Assembly (NCBI GenBank): GCA_019638455.1
Contig: JAHBTU010000001.1
Coordinates: 697,501-761,500 of the forward strand
Reading direction: 5' to 3'
Length of the DNA stretch: 64,000 bases
Source: Saprospiraceae bacterium
GTDB lineage: Bacteria > Bacteroidota > Bacteroidia > Chitinophagales > Saprospiraceae
Below the pieces are notes generated by a model, which did not search any database, was not told where the DNA came from, and was given only the letters and a program-made list of their open reading frames with translations. Shown piece by piece: positions 8,389 through 17,666 of this stretch (positions within the stretch are counted from its first letter, which is position 1; every line of letters starts with the position of its first letter). The translations under genes were made by a program, and so were the position numbers.

Positions 8389-9180
8389 TCACGCCGGTGC
8401 GTTGTGGTTTGGGGTTTTGTTTTGTCTGAACTTAATAAGCAAATACTTAGCCAGATTCTTTGCTCGCTGGATATTTTTTTCTTTTAGCCAAAGTAGGGGA
8501 GCGTCGGTCCAGCGTTGCGGATGGAAGTTAAACATCACTTTGTCAGGCAATTTCCCATGGCGAATACCCTCAATTACATCATATGTCGAATGGAAAGATA
8601 GACCGAAATGGTTATCCACTTTGTCTCTCACGCTTACTTTGTAGCCATCCCATTGGCGGCCAGTGTCCGTGAGATAATACACTTTTGAAAAATCAACATC
8701 GAAGTATGGCTCCCCGATGATGCCGTATTTTTTGTAGTCGTAGTATTTCCATACATCCTTGTTGTCGTATTTGGAGCGTGGGCTACCATGCATGCAAATC
8801 GTGGTGATGGGGGCTACTTTGCGGAGTTTTTCCAAGTGTTTTTCAAACAGCTGCACCGCGAGGTGTGGGTCGCCGTTGGCAAAATCCATGTCTTCGTAAT
8901 GGTAGCCGATTTCGTGCCCCATGTCGCGTATTTCGCGTATCACCCCTTCATCGAAGCTCTCCGGCACCATGCGAAAATAGTAAGTGCCCACGATGCCGCG
9001 TTCGTGTTGGATTTTGGCAAATGCAAGCGAGTGCAATTTGCGGTCGTCCACGTCGTGGCGCAGCATGGCGGTGCGTTCTGCCGGATTTTGCAGAAAAGCC
9101 GAGAATGTTTGAAACCCATATTGGGCTGCTTGCAGGTGGTCGAGCAGCGCATGGTAAGCCGATAGAGTGAAGTCGCGCAT
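8389..9180 (-). CDS. Polysaccharide deacetylase-like protein (RHDVD subtype)
   Basis: 263 residues. Metal and catalytic motifs are variant: MLRHDVDDRKLHS, GHEIGYHYED and CMHGSPRSKYDNK, with FNFHPQRW near the C-terminus. It is paralogous in style to the protein at 6386, and both differ from the canonical TFDD-type deacetylases at 10316, 16769 and 22799. A 160-base gap without a gene separates it from the sugar transferase downstream, and repeat A1 separates it from the epimerase upstream. Confidence 0.75.
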   Translation of the reverse strand: MRDFTLSAYHALLDHLQAAQYGFQTFSAFLQNPAERTAMLRHDVDDRKLHSLAFAKIQHERGIVGTYYFRMVPESFDEGVIREIRDMGHEIGYHYEDMDFANGDPHLAVQLFEKHLEKLRKVAPITTICMHGSPRSKYDNKDVWKYYDYKKYGIIGEPYFDVDFSKVYYLTDTGRQWDGYKVSVRDKVDNHFGLSFHSTYDVIEGIRHGKLPDKVMFNFHPQRWTDAPLLWLKEKNIQRAKNLAKYLLIKFRQNKTPNHNAPA

Positions 9181-9186
9181 TTTGTT

Positions 9187-9315
9187 CTTTGACAGGATTT
9201 ATACCTTGGTTCGCTCAAATTTGTTAGATGGCCATGGTTGCTCTCCCTGATTTTGAGCAGATTGCGATTATTGTCATGTTCAAAACTTGGCGGCGCAAGG
9301 TGTCCGTTATCAATG
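9187..9315 (+). repeat. Intergenic repeat family A, copy A1
   Basis: About 110 bp aligned to copies at 14535, 28905, 37965 (inverted) and 41440. It begins TTTATACCTTG and contains CTCCCTGATTTTGAGCAGAT and AAAACTTGGCGGCGC. Read in one frame from ATG 9233 it gives MVALPDFEQIAIIVMFKTWR, close to the peptide in A2. Confidence 0.8.
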
Positions 9316-9342
9316 GGTTTGGTTGACGAAGATGGAGTCATT

Positions 9343-10326
9343 TCAGGGCTGCACCTGCATGAGCCGCTCTTCGTACACTTTTTTGTTCCACTCATACACG
9401 CTTTTCATGCCCTCAAACATTTTGACTTTGGGTTCGTAGCCCAATTTTTCGCGTATCTTGGAAATGTCGGCGTTGGAGTGTTTCACGTCGCCCACTCGCT
9501 CTGGGCCATAAATCGGACGAATATCCTTGCCCGATATTTGGCGGAGCATATCCACCATTTCGTTCAGGGTGACTTGTGCGCCGCAAGCGACGTTGTACAC
9601 TTGGTCGAGCGCGTCGGCATTGTCGGTGAAAAGTGCCAAGTCGTTGGCGTGCAGCACGTTTTCCACGTATGTGAAGTCGCGGCTGTGAGAGCCGTCGCCG
9701 TTGATGCGCGGCGAGTGGCCTTCTATGAAGGCTCGGCAGAAGAGCGGTATGACGGCGGCATAAGGGTTGTCGGGGTTTTGTTTGGGACCGAAGATGTTGA
9801 AATAGCGGAGGCCGATGAAGTGAAGACCATACGTTTTGCAAAACACTTGTGCGTAGTGTTCGCAGGCGAGTTTGCTCACGGCATAAGGCGAGAGCGGGTT
9901 GCCGATACGCTCTTCTACTTTGGGCAGTTCGCGGCTGTCGCCATAGGTACTCGAAGAAAATGCCAGCACCACGCGGTCGGCACCCGCCTCTTTGGCAGCG
10001 TGCAGCACATTGACCGTGCCGCCCACATTGACCTCATTGGTGCGCATGGGGTTTTCGATAGAACGCGGCACGGAGCCAAGCGCAGCTTGATGCGTGACTT
10101 TATGAATGCCTTTCATGGCGTGCCGACAGGTTTCGTAGTCACAGATGTCGCCTTCGATGAACTCAAATTTTGGATGGAACTCAAAGGGGGCGATATTCTC
10201 GAAGAGACCATTGGAAAGGTCGTCGAGGACGCGCACAAGGCCGATTCGAGGGTCGTCGAGAAAACGCTCCACAAGGTTGGAGCCAATGAAACCGGCACCG
10301 CCGGTGATGAGTAGATTAACTTTCAT
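9343..10326 (-). CDS. UDP-N-acetylhexosamine 4-epimerase (WbpP-like SDR)
   Basis: 327 residues, extended short-chain dehydrogenase. It shows the NAD-binding LLITGGAGFIGSNLVERF, SSSTYGDSRELPKVEE, the catalytic YAVSK in PLSPYAVSKLACEHYA, LRYFNIFGPKQNP and NGDGSHSRDFTYVENV. The last two blocks follow WbpP-type enzymes, which interconvert UDP-GlcNAc and UDP-GalNAc (or the uronic acids). It would supply a nucleotide sugar in the cytosol. It overlaps the downstream-numbered deacetylase gene (10316) by 11 bases. Confidence 0.88.
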   Translation of the reverse strand: MKVNLLITGGAGFIGSNLVERFLDDPRIGLVRVLDDLSNGLFENIAPFEFHPKFEFIEGDICDYETCRHAMKGIHKVTHQAALGSVPRSIENPMRTNEVNVGGTVNVLHAAKEAGADRVVLAFSSSTYGDSRELPKVEERIGNPLSPYAVSKLACEHYAQVFCKTYGLHFIGLRYFNIFGPKQNPDNPYAAVIPLFCRAFIEGHSPRINGDGSHSRDFTYVENVLHANDLALFTDNADALDQVYNVACGAQVTLNEMVDMLRQISGKDIRPIYGPERVGDVKHSNADISKIREKLGYEPKVKMFEGMKSVYEWNKKVYEERLMQVQP

Positions 10327-11071
10327 GTCGGGTGCTTTCTATCAGGTTCAAAGCTTCGTTAATGGTTGATACCGTGATGCCGCGTTGCGCACATTCTTGC
10401 ACGGCTGACTCAAAATAGGCTGGCGAACAGCCCCATACCGAGTATTTGTCGGTGACATCGTGGGTGTAGAATATGAGCCAAGCATTGCTTTTTTGGGCTT
10501 CGCTGATTTTCAGGGAGATATAGTCCAATGTGTGTTTGCCTTCGTAGAGCTTGACTGTTTTGAGATTGCAAGCATCGGTAGTGCCGACGTTGAGACCTTC
10601 TTCGATGCCGCGAGCGGTTCTGAATTGTTCGCTGGCGAATTTTTTGATAGGGCGGGTTTGCGCACCGAAGGGATAGGAAAAGTTTTTGAATTCCAAGCCC
10701 GGCAATAGTTTATGCAGCGTCTCTTGATTTCGTTTTATGTCGGCGATGCCTTCTTGTGTTTTTGTTTGGGCCAAGTCAATGTGGCTGTATGTGTGGCATC
10801 CGAGTTCGTTGTTGCGAGCCAAGGCTTTCCTTAAATGCGTGGAGGTAAACCTCGTGTCTGCTTCTGGGCCGTTCATCAGCGACAAAGAAATATAAAATGT
10901 GCCACCAAACCCATATTTTGCCAAAATATCAGCCCCGTGTTCAAAAGCGGACACTGGCGCGTCGTCGAACGTGAACGACACGATGGGGTGGGGGAGATGC
11001 ACATTTAGTTTCTTCGAGAAGGTAAGGCTGGCCCATTCTCTTTTGGCAAATTTTGTGAGTTTGTCAATCAT
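10316..11071 (-). CDS. Polysaccharide deacetylase (canonical NodB type)
   Basis: 251 residues with VSFTFDDAPVSAFEHG, GCHTYSHIDLAQT and NFSYPFGAQT: catalytic Asp, metal Asp/His/His and the downstream proline-glycine motif. It probably removes N-acetyl (or O-acetyl) groups from a polysaccharide or its lipid-linked precursor. No signal peptide is visible. ATG at 11071 overlaps the SGNH gene by 8 bases; the open frame to 11155 runs inside that gene and is not used. Confidence 0.85.
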   Translation of the reverse strand: MIDKLTKFAKREWASLTFSKKLNVHLPHPIVSFTFDDAPVSAFEHGADILAKYGFGGTFYISLSLMNGPEADTRFTSTHLRKALARNNELGCHTYSHIDLAQTKTQEGIADIKRNQETLHKLLPGLEFKNFSYPFGAQTRPIKKFASEQFRTARGIEEGLNVGTTDACNLKTVKLYEGKHTLDYISLKISEAQKSNAWLIFYTHDVTDKYSVWGCSPAYFESAVQECAQRGITVSTINEALNLIESTRHES

Positions 11072-12008
11072 GACTGGAAAGCTGCTGGTTGTGGACGACG
11101 AGTGGTTTGATGTGACGCACCAAGTCGCTGGTAAACAGGCGGGCACCTTCCACATTCAAGTGATTGGGGTCTGTGAAATAGTCGGGCTTGGTGATGAAGG
11201 CCGAGTCATTGGAATAGACAAAGAGTGGGATGTCGCGCTCGCGCGAAGTCTTGCGCAGGTATTCTATGGTGGTGGAGGAATCCACCGAGCGCCCGAAATT
11301 GGGCGATACCACCATAAACATTTTGCAGCCTTTGTCTTGGAATTTTTTCACGAGGGCATCGAACAAGGCGACTCCCTCCGGATTGAGCGGCATCTTGGGC
11401 GGTTCGGGTTCCAAATTTTTGCCCATCTCGACGCTCATGGTATCCACGCGGGGCTTCCAGCCTTTGTCGCTCGTCTTGCCATCCAATCCTTGCACAAAGT
11501 AGGGGCGAATCAAATAGTAGTAGCTCGAATTGTAGGCATAAAGGCGCGATTGCATCAGCAACCACTCAAAGGTCGAGGTTTGGTCTAGTATGTGGTGAAT
11601 CTCAGGATGATTGTGGTAGAATGGCCTGAGCACGCCAGCGTGTTCGTAGTTGGGCGGAAACTCCAAGTCATAATCATCCACGTTCAATATCACTACTTTG
11701 GGCGCGTATCTATTCAAGATGCCTTCCTGAATGGCGCGAAAATAGGGCATGCCTTGCCCGCCACGGCTGGCGTTCCAGCAACTCATTCCCAGCGAATCTT
11801 CGATTACTTGCGACACATAGTTCATTTCGCCACGCGAGCTGCCTAGCACGATGACATCCTCCTGAGCGATTTCCAGCGAGTATTTTGTCTTAAAATACCG
11901 CCCATCGGGAGAATGGTCGCGCAGCCAATCCAATCCCCAGCCAGCCAGTCGGTCCACGACGGCAAGCAACGCGAGCACAATGGCAATATGGATGAGTAGT
12001 TTTTTCAT
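11064..12008 (-). CDS. SGNH-hydrolase-fold membrane protein, partner of MBOAT
   Basis: 314 residues. One N-terminal membrane anchor (about 5-24, LIHIAIVLALLAVVDRLAGW) is followed by an extracytoplasmic domain with IVLGSSRGEMNY (block I, Ser in GSSR), NVDDYDLEF, VVSPNFGRS and DPNHLNVEGARLF with the catalytic Asp-His pair. The gene ends 8 bases inside the deacetylase and starts one base after the MBOAT stop. That pairing recalls AlgI/AlgJ or DltB/DltD, in which the SGNH protein transfers the acyl group outside the membrane. ATG 12008 is chosen because the longer frame overlaps the MBOAT gene. Confidence 0.8.
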   Translation of the reverse strand: MKKLLIHIAIVLALLAVVDRLAGWGLDWLRDHSPDGRYFKTKYSLEIAQEDVIVLGSSRGEMNYVSQVIEDSLGMSCWNASRGGQGMPYFRAIQEGILNRYAPKVVILNVDDYDLEFPPNYEHAGVLRPFYHNHPEIHHILDQTSTFEWLLMQSRLYAYNSSYYYLIRPYFVQGLDGKTSDKGWKPRVDTMSVEMGKNLEPEPPKMPLNPEGVALFDALVKKFQDKGCKMFMVVSPNFGRSVDSSTTIEYLRKTSRERDIPLFVYSNDSAFITKPDYFTDPNHLNVEGARLFTSDLVRHIKPLVVHNQQLSSHD

Positions 12009-12009
12009 T

Positions 12010-13419
12010 TTAGAATTGGAAATAGATGAATTGGCTGCCATCAAAAACGCCCAATGTGATAATCCAAACCAGCATGGCCAGAATGGTCGCAAAGCGAACA
12101 GGTGCCCAGCGGTGGTGTAGCAGGCTCACGTTGGGGAAGTATTCCACGGCGATTTCGATGCCTAGCAGGAGAAAAACACCCGCAAGGGAAAACGCCATGA
12201 TGCCGATGTCGCCCACATGGATGCCATGCCCCGGATTGATGAAGATGGCACCAACAATGTGAAAGGCATCCTGTACGGTGGCAGCGCGAAAGAACACCCA
12301 AGCAAGGCAAGCTCCCACAAACACCAACGGTATGCTCAACCATTTGGGCAGTCGGGGGAAATTCAATTCTTGTGCCAGACGCTCCACTACTTGATAAGTG
12401 CCATGAATGGCGCCCCACATCACGAATGTCCAATTGGCTCCGTGCCACAGACCACTCACCAAAAAGGTGGTGAACAGGTTGGAATATGTGCGAGCCTTGC
12501 TGCCTCGGCTTCCGCCAAGCGGTATGTAGAGATAGTCCCTGAACCAAGTGGAAAGCGAGATGTGCCAGCGACCCCAAAATTCACGAAAAGAGGCAGAGAA
12601 ATAGGGCCGATTGAAATTTTGCATCAAATCGAACCCGAAGAGCCTTGCCGTGCCAATAGCGATGAGAGAGTACCCCGCGAAATCGCCGTATATCTGAAAG
12701 GCAAAGAAAAAGGTGGCAAGCATATACGACCAGCCTGTGTGCAGCCCGACGTTGTTGTACACCGCATCCACATACAGCGCGACCCGGTCGGCCACGACCA
12801 CTTTCATGAAAAAACCCAACAGCATGATTTTTAGCCCCCCCGACATCATCTGATAGCTGATGGTCTTTGGCTTGAAAAATTGAGGCAACAGGTGGGAGGC
12901 CCGTTCGATGGGGCCTGCCACCAACTGCGGGAAAAAACTGACAAACGCCAAGAAAGCAATCAGGTCGTTGGTGGGCGTGAGCTTGCGCCGATAGATGTCA
13001 ATGGCGTAGCTCATGGACTGAAACGTGTAAAAACTGATGCCGACAGGCAGGATGATGTTCAGCCGACGGGCGCTGAACTCTTGCCCAAAAAATGAAAACG
13101 CATGAACGAAACTGTCAGCAAAAAAATTGAAGTACTTGAAGAAGCCAAGCAACGCAAGGTTGACCCCCATGCTCGTGACAAAAAGCACTTTTCGCTTGCG
13201 CCCGTTCTCCTCTCTGTGCAACATCCCTCCCACAAAATAGTCAACCACCGAGCTAAAAGCCAGCAGCGACAGGAAGCGCCAGTCCCACCACCCGTAGAAA
13301 ACATAGCTGGCGGTAAGCAGCAGCAGATTCTGCCATTTGATGCTGCGCTGGGCAACGAACCAGAACAACAAAAAAACAATGGGCAGGAATATGGCAAAGT
13401 CAATCGAGTTGAAAAGCAT
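12010..13419 (-). CDS. MBOAT-family O-acyltransferase (AlgI-like)
   Basis: 469 residues, about ten membrane segments. Family motifs include ILPVGISFYTFQSMSYAID, FFPQLVAGPIERASHLLPQF, REFWGRWHISLSTWFRDYLY and the catalytic His in VSGLWHGANWTFVMWGAIHG. It is expected to carry acetyl groups across the inner membrane for O-acetylation of the exported polymer, with the adjacent SGNH protein. It follows the DUF354 gene after 81 bases. Confidence 0.92.
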   Translation of the reverse strand: MLFNSIDFAIFLPIVFLLFWFVAQRSIKWQNLLLLTASYVFYGWWDWRFLSLLAFSSVVDYFVGGMLHREENGRKRKVLFVTSMGVNLALLGFFKYFNFFADSFVHAFSFFGQEFSARRLNIILPVGISFYTFQSMSYAIDIYRRKLTPTNDLIAFLAFVSFFPQLVAGPIERASHLLPQFFKPKTISYQMMSGGLKIMLLGFFMKVVVADRVALYVDAVYNNVGLHTGWSYMLATFFFAFQIYGDFAGYSLIAIGTARLFGFDLMQNFNRPYFSASFREFWGRWHISLSTWFRDYLYIPLGGSRGSKARTYSNLFTTFLVSGLWHGANWTFVMWGAIHGTYQVVERLAQELNFPRLPKWLSIPLVFVGACLAWVFFRAATVQDAFHIVGAIFINPGHGIHVGDIGIMAFSLAGVFLLLGIEIAVEYFPNVSLLHHRWAPVRFATILAMLVWIITLGVFDGSQFIYFQF

Positions 13420-13500
13420 GGTATCGGTTTTTTCAATTGCCGAGAGGGGGGAGGATTAGGGGCGTAGTATTAGGCGGAGGCCAACGGAGAGAAATCTCGT

Positions 13501-14520
13501 TTAGTTTTTCATGTACTTCTCTTGGATAAAGTCGTAGAGGAACTGCGTGACGTTCACCTTTTCGGCCAGCATTTTTTTGCTTTTTTCCCGAAACGCTTGT
13601 CGGTCTTGTCCCAGGATTTCGTCCACGAGGGAAAAAACGCTTTCAGCTTCGCTCGTGTTGAACACCAACCCATATTTCTCCTGCTCTTGACAGTAGGCCA
13701 TAGGCATAGGATTGATGTAGATGGCGGGGGTGCCCAACACGCCTGCTTCCGATGCCACTGTGGAACCCTCGCTCACGACGATGGAGGCATAGTTGAGCGC
13801 GTGGTGAAGTTTTTCGGGGCCGATTTTGAAGCGGTAAGGCTCCAGCTCGTCTGTGAGTTTCGCTTCGGAGGTGATAAACACGCGCATTTTCTCCGATAGT
13901 TTGTTTACTAATTTCACTTTGTCTTCGTTAGACAGCCCTTTGTGTCCGATGTCGTGCGTGGCCTTCCAGGCAACAAAGCGAACAATCGCGTATTGCTCGC
14001 CTTCATTTAGGCCAAGCCACTGATATATTTTCGGGTCGGGCGTGAAGTGGTCGGGATGCAGATAGGCGATTTCATGGAAGCCATTGTAGCGCACTTGCTT
14101 GGGGCCAAGCTCTCGATAGAATACGTCGGGGGTGAGAATGGTGTCGGTGAAAGGGCGATAGAGTGCTATTTGCTCCATATTGCCCGTGTCTTCCATAGAG
14201 AGGTGTTTTTTTCCTAGCAAAAAAGAAATTGGGGCTGCATAGACGGAGCCGTGACTGATGAACAAGTCTGGCTTGAACTTGAGCGCGGTCGCCAACATCT
14301 GCGCGTTGAACTTGAGCAGTCCCCATAGTTTGCCAGTGATGCTCAGATAGTGCTTCCCGAAGCTTTTGTAATCGAGATTTTCGGAGCGCAAGAGTTCTAT
14401 CTCAAATTCTTTTTGACGAGTGGTGAAGAGAACTTTCCCACCGTTTTTGTTGAGCAAGTGCGCCAGGTTTTTGAAGAGATGAAAATCGCCCGGGTGCCCG
14501 ACGTCAATTATTACGCGCAT
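13501..14520 (-). CDS. DUF354-family GT-B-like protein
   Basis: 339 residues. It starts MRVIIDVGHPGDFHLFKNLA and contains GKHYLSITGKLWGLL, LFISHGSVYAAPISFLLGKK, SMEDTGNMEQ and a C-terminal EGSTVASEAGVLGTPAIYIN typical of the nucleotide-sugar half of GT-B folds. DUF354 proteins resemble UDP-GlcNAc 2-epimerases and glycosyltransferases and are frequent in archaeal and bacterial polysaccharide loci. I cannot say whether this one is a transferase or an epimerase. Repeat A2 lies between it and the FemAB gene upstream. Confidence 0.8.
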   Translation of the reverse strand: MRVIIDVGHPGDFHLFKNLAHLLNKNGGKVLFTTRQKEFEIELLRSENLDYKSFGKHYLSITGKLWGLLKFNAQMLATALKFKPDLFISHGSVYAAPISFLLGKKHLSMEDTGNMEQIALYRPFTDTILTPDVFYRELGPKQVRYNGFHEIAYLHPDHFTPDPKIYQWLGLNEGEQYAIVRFVAWKATHDIGHKGLSNEDKVKLVNKLSEKMRVFITSEAKLTDELEPYRFKIGPEKLHHALNYASIVVSEGSTVASEAGVLGTPAIYINPMPMAYCQEQEKYGLVFNTSEAESVFSLVDEILGQDRQAFREKSKKMLAEKVNVTQFLYDFIQEKYMKN

Positions 14521-14534
14521 GGTAGATGATGTTT

Positions 14535-14655
14535 TTATACCTTGATTCGTTAGGATTTGTCAGTTCAACATGATTGCTCTCCCTGATTTTGAACAGATTG
14601 CGCTTTTAGCCATGCCCAAAACTTGGCGGCGCGAAGTGTGTCTGATTAGCAAGAG
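14535..14655 (+). repeat. Intergenic repeat family A, copy A2
   Basis: Starts TTTATACCTTGATTCG and continues CTCTCCCTGATTTTGAACAG and CCCAAAACTTGGCGGCGCG. From ATG 14570 it reads MIALPDFEQIALLAMPKTWR. It is most similar to A4 (41440). Confidence 0.85.
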
Positions 14656-14672
14656 ACTTCTTTTTTTTTTGT

Positions 14673-15704
14673 TTATCGGACGGTCTGATAAATTTTCAAT
14701 CCGATTTTGCCTATTTGGAACAAAGGTTTGTTCACAACGATTTCATATCTGCCGTAGGCCATCTCGTCGCCTCCAAAACGGGCTTTGAATTCGCGCACGC
14801 CATAGTCCTCGTCGGGCTTTCCCGCTCCCATGAAGTCGAAATGCTCAAAGCCGTTTCTGCATCCGTACTCTATGGGCGCCCAGGTTGCCAGCACGCTGGG
14901 ATGCAAACCCTGTGCCAAGCCATCCATCCCACAGACGTACCATTCGTATATCACTTTGTTTTCAAAAACCGGGCACATAATGCCTCCCACGACTTTTTCC
15001 TCGTGCAGCACGACAAAGGTTTTTCCGATGCCTTTTTGCCAGAATTTTAAAAACAATTCGTGGCTTGGCAGCGGTTTTTTCACTTTTTCCTTGTAGAGCT
15101 GGTGAAGGATTTTGTAGAATGCCACCACGTCTTCCTCCGAACGTGCCTCCACGATTTCCGCACCCATTTTCACGCTCGATTTTATCTGGCGGGTGCGGCT
15201 GCTGCTCATTCGTTTTTTGGCTGCGGCCTCGTCGTCGCATTTCACCAGATAGTTGAGGTGTGGCTTGAACACGAATCCTGATTGTTCAAAGGTTTTGCGC
15301 AGTGCGGCGGTGTCGAAAAAGTTGCGAAACTCGATGTAGATGGAGCGGCTGTTGGCGTGTTTTTTCATCTCGTCCAACAGGCCCCGCGTCACCGATTGGG
15401 TCTGAGCAGTGGACACGGAGGCGACGACGGGGCCGCCCCACACGATAAGCCTGCGCGACAGCCACGATTTCACGCCCGTGCCATTGGTCTGGAACACGCC
15501 GAGCAGCGACCCCGCTATGCTGCCTTTGTCGCTAATGGCGACTAGCAAAAAAGGTTGGTAGCCGGGCACGTCTTCAATGAATTCAAAAAATGGGGCGCTC
15601 TGAAAAAAATTGCCATGCGGATGTGCTCGCATAAAATCTCCGAACGCTTCGAGCAATCCGGTTTCTTTGAATTGGGCGTGGGTGGTGAAGAGTTGAATTT
15701 TCAT
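14673..15704 (-). CDS. FemAB/GNAT-family acyl or aminoacyl transferase
   Basis: 343 residues, tandem GNAT-like fold: HPHGNFFQSAPFFEFIE near the N-terminus, IYIEFRNFFD, SSSRTRQIKSSVKMG, and the C-terminal HLEEKVVGGI-like segment VLHEEKVVGGIMCPVFENKV followed by EHFDFMGAGKPDEDYGVREF. This is the pattern of FemAB-related proteins found with polysaccharide deacetylases in exopolysaccharide loci. It could attach an amino acid or acyl group to an amino sugar. It lies 3 bases after the GT4 gene at 15708. Confidence 0.8.
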   Translation of the reverse strand: MKIQLFTTHAQFKETGLLEAFGDFMRAHPHGNFFQSAPFFEFIEDVPGYQPFLLVAISDKGSIAGSLLGVFQTNGTGVKSWLSRRLIVWGGPVVASVSTAQTQSVTRGLLDEMKKHANSRSIYIEFRNFFDTAALRKTFEQSGFVFKPHLNYLVKCDDEAAAKKRMSSSRTRQIKSSVKMGAEIVEARSEEDVVAFYKILHQLYKEKVKKPLPSHELFLKFWQKGIGKTFVVLHEEKVVGGIMCPVFENKVIYEWYVCGMDGLAQGLHPSVLATWAPIEYGCRNGFEHFDFMGAGKPDEDYGVREFKARFGGDEMAYGRYEIVVNKPLFQIGKIGLKIYQTVR

Positions 15705-15707
15705 GGG

Positions 15708-16724
15708 TTAGCTGACTTGTTCGCTTTGAAGGGTTGGTTGCGTTTGTTTGTTGGTTTTCAGCAGGCTTTTGTAGATGTCTATGATTTTGTGGGCAATGCT
15801 TTCCGCGTCGAGGCCGAGTTCGAGCAGTCGCTCCCGACCTTTCGTGCGGCCTTTTTCCGAGGCATATTGTAAGGAAAGAGCAATTTTCTGCGCAAAATCG
15901 GCAGGTTCGAAGGAGCCGACGTGGCAGCCTTCTGTCTCGCTGACCACCCATGCCGCGTCGCCCACATCGGTCACGACGGCGGGGCAGTTGCAGGCCATTG
16001 CTTCTTTCACCACGTTGGGCGAGCCTTCGGAAAAGGAGCATAGCACGAACACGTCGGCTGCGTTGAGATACTCCACCACTTGGTCGTGGGTGATTCTGAA
16101 TGGGTTGATTAACTCCACGTCGGGGCGATTGAGTGTTGCCACTGCATCGGCTGCCAGCGCGTAGTTTTTGTTGGGGTCGGCTTTGTTGCCGAGAAAAAGC
16201 ACATACTTCTTGTCGGGATGCATCCCCAGTTTTTCTCTAAGCGTTTTTCTGTCGAACAGGCTGAACTGCTCAAGCCGAACGCCGTTGGGGACAAGGTGCG
16301 ATTTTTTCTTCAGATATACGAACGACTCGATGTTGGGCGATTTGGAGATGATGGCATCCATGAAGGGTTGGATGGCCCAAGCAAGGAACATGAGCACGCG
16401 GCTCTTGAAAGTTATTTTGTTGACACCCGCAAAAGTCCCGGTTGCGTCGTCGCCCATGAGCGACAGCACTATGGGGCGGCGTGTGCCGGTGAGCAAGGGA
16501 ATCCAGCCGCAAAAGGAATAGTGGGCGTGAATGACATCGTAGTGGTTTTCGCGCAGTTGTCGGCGGAGCCTGCCCACATTGTTGAGGTATTTCAAGCCTT
16601 TTCCTTTGATGCCAAAATAATCCAACTCAAGACCTGCCGCTCGAAGCGACTCGCCTTGTGATTTGATGAATGGGGCAACTTCGTAGTGCTTGTTGTTGCC
16701 GCTGACAACGAATAGTACTTTCAT
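15708..16724 (-). CDS. Glycosyltransferase family 4 (copy 1 of a duplicated pair)
   Basis: 338 residues, GT-B fold. N-terminal MKVLFVVSGNNKHYEVAPF, donor-site loop CSFSEGSPNVVKEAMACNCP with the E-x7-E type motif, then VVTDVGDAAWVV. A C-terminal GRTKGRERLLELGLDAESIA is almost repeated in the GT4 at 17667, so the two are paralogues. It should add a retained-configuration sugar to the lipid-linked repeat unit at the cytoplasmic face. ATG 16724 is used; the longer frame to 16838 overlaps the deacetylase gene. Confidence 0.9.
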   Translation of the reverse strand: MKVLFVVSGNNKHYEVAPFIKSQGESLRAAGLELDYFGIKGKGLKYLNNVGRLRRQLRENHYDVIHAHYSFCGWIPLLTGTRRPIVLSLMGDDATGTFAGVNKITFKSRVLMFLAWAIQPFMDAIISKSPNIESFVYLKKKSHLVPNGVRLEQFSLFDRKTLREKLGMHPDKKYVLFLGNKADPNKNYALAADAVATLNRPDVELINPFRITHDQVVEYLNAADVFVLCSFSEGSPNVVKEAMACNCPAVVTDVGDAAWVVSETEGCHVGSFEPADFAQKIALSLQYASEKGRTKGRERLLELGLDAESIAHKIIDIYKSLLKTNKQTQPTLQSEQVS

Positions 16725-16768
16725 TGTTTTTCTCTCTGTGTTTGATGTTCGGATGGATGTGATGGTGT

Positions 16769-17659
16769 TTAGCGTTCCACTCGGTTTGTCCAGCCGTAGC
16801 CTTGTTTTTTGCCGTTGCGGGTTTTGAAGAACTGCCACACGCCGCTTGCTTTCACGGCCAGTTCGTCCAAGTCGGCAGTATCGTTCACGCTCAGCCGCTT
16901 GAGGCGGTATGGGTCGGTTTGGAGTGTGTTGTAGCCAAAGTCAACCGTGATGGCACATGCGTAGCCGGCCTCTTTTGCCAGCGATATGTCGCGGTCGGAA
17001 TAGTCGCCGTTGGGGTAGGCCAGCGCGTTGATGCGCAAGCCGTAATCTTTTTCAAGCACTTTTTTTGATTCGATGATTTCCTCTTTTGCCTCCGCGTCGG
17101 TGCATCGGGGGAGGCATGGATGGGTCATGGTGTGTGCTTGCAGGTCGAAATGGTCTTTGGCTTCGAGTATTTGTTGGCGGTTCATGGCTTGTGGGGTCTG
17201 GAATTCGCGTTCGGGTGTGAACCCTGCTTCGCGGAGCATTTTGAGCCGTTGTTTGTTGGAGGCGCGTTTCAGGGCGGCCTTCGAGAGGTTGGGGTGTTTG
17301 AAGGTGAACCAGTAGTGCCGATTGGTATTGATGATGCCGGCGCATAGGAAAATCGTGATGGGGAGTTGGAGGCGCTGTGCCACTGGCAGCAACTGATAGT
17401 TGCGGATGTGGCCATCGTCGAAGGTGATGACGAGGGCTTTTTTGGGCAATGAGTGTTTGTTTGGGTCTTGATGGGCTTTTATGTAATCGGCAAGCGGGAT
17501 AATGTTGTAGTGTTTCTTCAGATAGGGGAATGTCTTTTCCGCGGCCTCTCGGCTCAGGTCGTGATAGAGCAGAAGGGTTATTTTGTTCCGCTGAATGATT
17601 TCTCGGAAAATAAAGACCAAGCCGGAGTGTCGAAGTAGTTTGTAAAGTAGTCTCTTCAT
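16769..17659 (-). CDS. Polysaccharide deacetylase (canonical NodB type)
   Basis: 296 residues. ALVITFDDGHIRNY, DLQAHTMTHPCLPRC and LAYPNGDYSDRDI give the catalytic Asp, the metal triad and the motif-3 proline. The N-terminus is basic with a short hydrophobic stretch (HSGLVFIFREII) that may be a weak membrane association; no clear signal peptide. It sits between the two paralogous GT4 genes. Confidence 0.88.
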   Translation of the reverse strand: MKRLLYKLLRHSGLVFIFREIIQRNKITLLLYHDLSREAAEKTFPYLKKHYNIIPLADYIKAHQDPNKHSLPKKALVITFDDGHIRNYQLLPVAQRLQLPITIFLCAGIINTNRHYWFTFKHPNLSKAALKRASNKQRLKMLREAGFTPEREFQTPQAMNRQQILEAKDHFDLQAHTMTHPCLPRCTDAEAKEEIIESKKVLEKDYGLRINALAYPNGDYSDRDISLAKEAGYACAITVDFGYNTLQTDPYRLKRLSVNDTADLDELAVKASGVWQFFKTRNGKKQGYGWTNRVER

Positions 17660-17666
17660 AGAATGT

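Noticed and set aside
9238..10314. 358-codon plus-strand frame opposite the epimerase
   Set aside because: Shadow of the WbpP-like gene, whose active-site motifs are intact on the minus strand; its first part is repeat A1.
14656..14692. Terminator after repeat A2
   Set aside because: A T run and a small hairpin are present, but their order gives A residues, not U residues, after the stem in the minus-strand transcript, and the stem overlaps the end of the FemAB gene.
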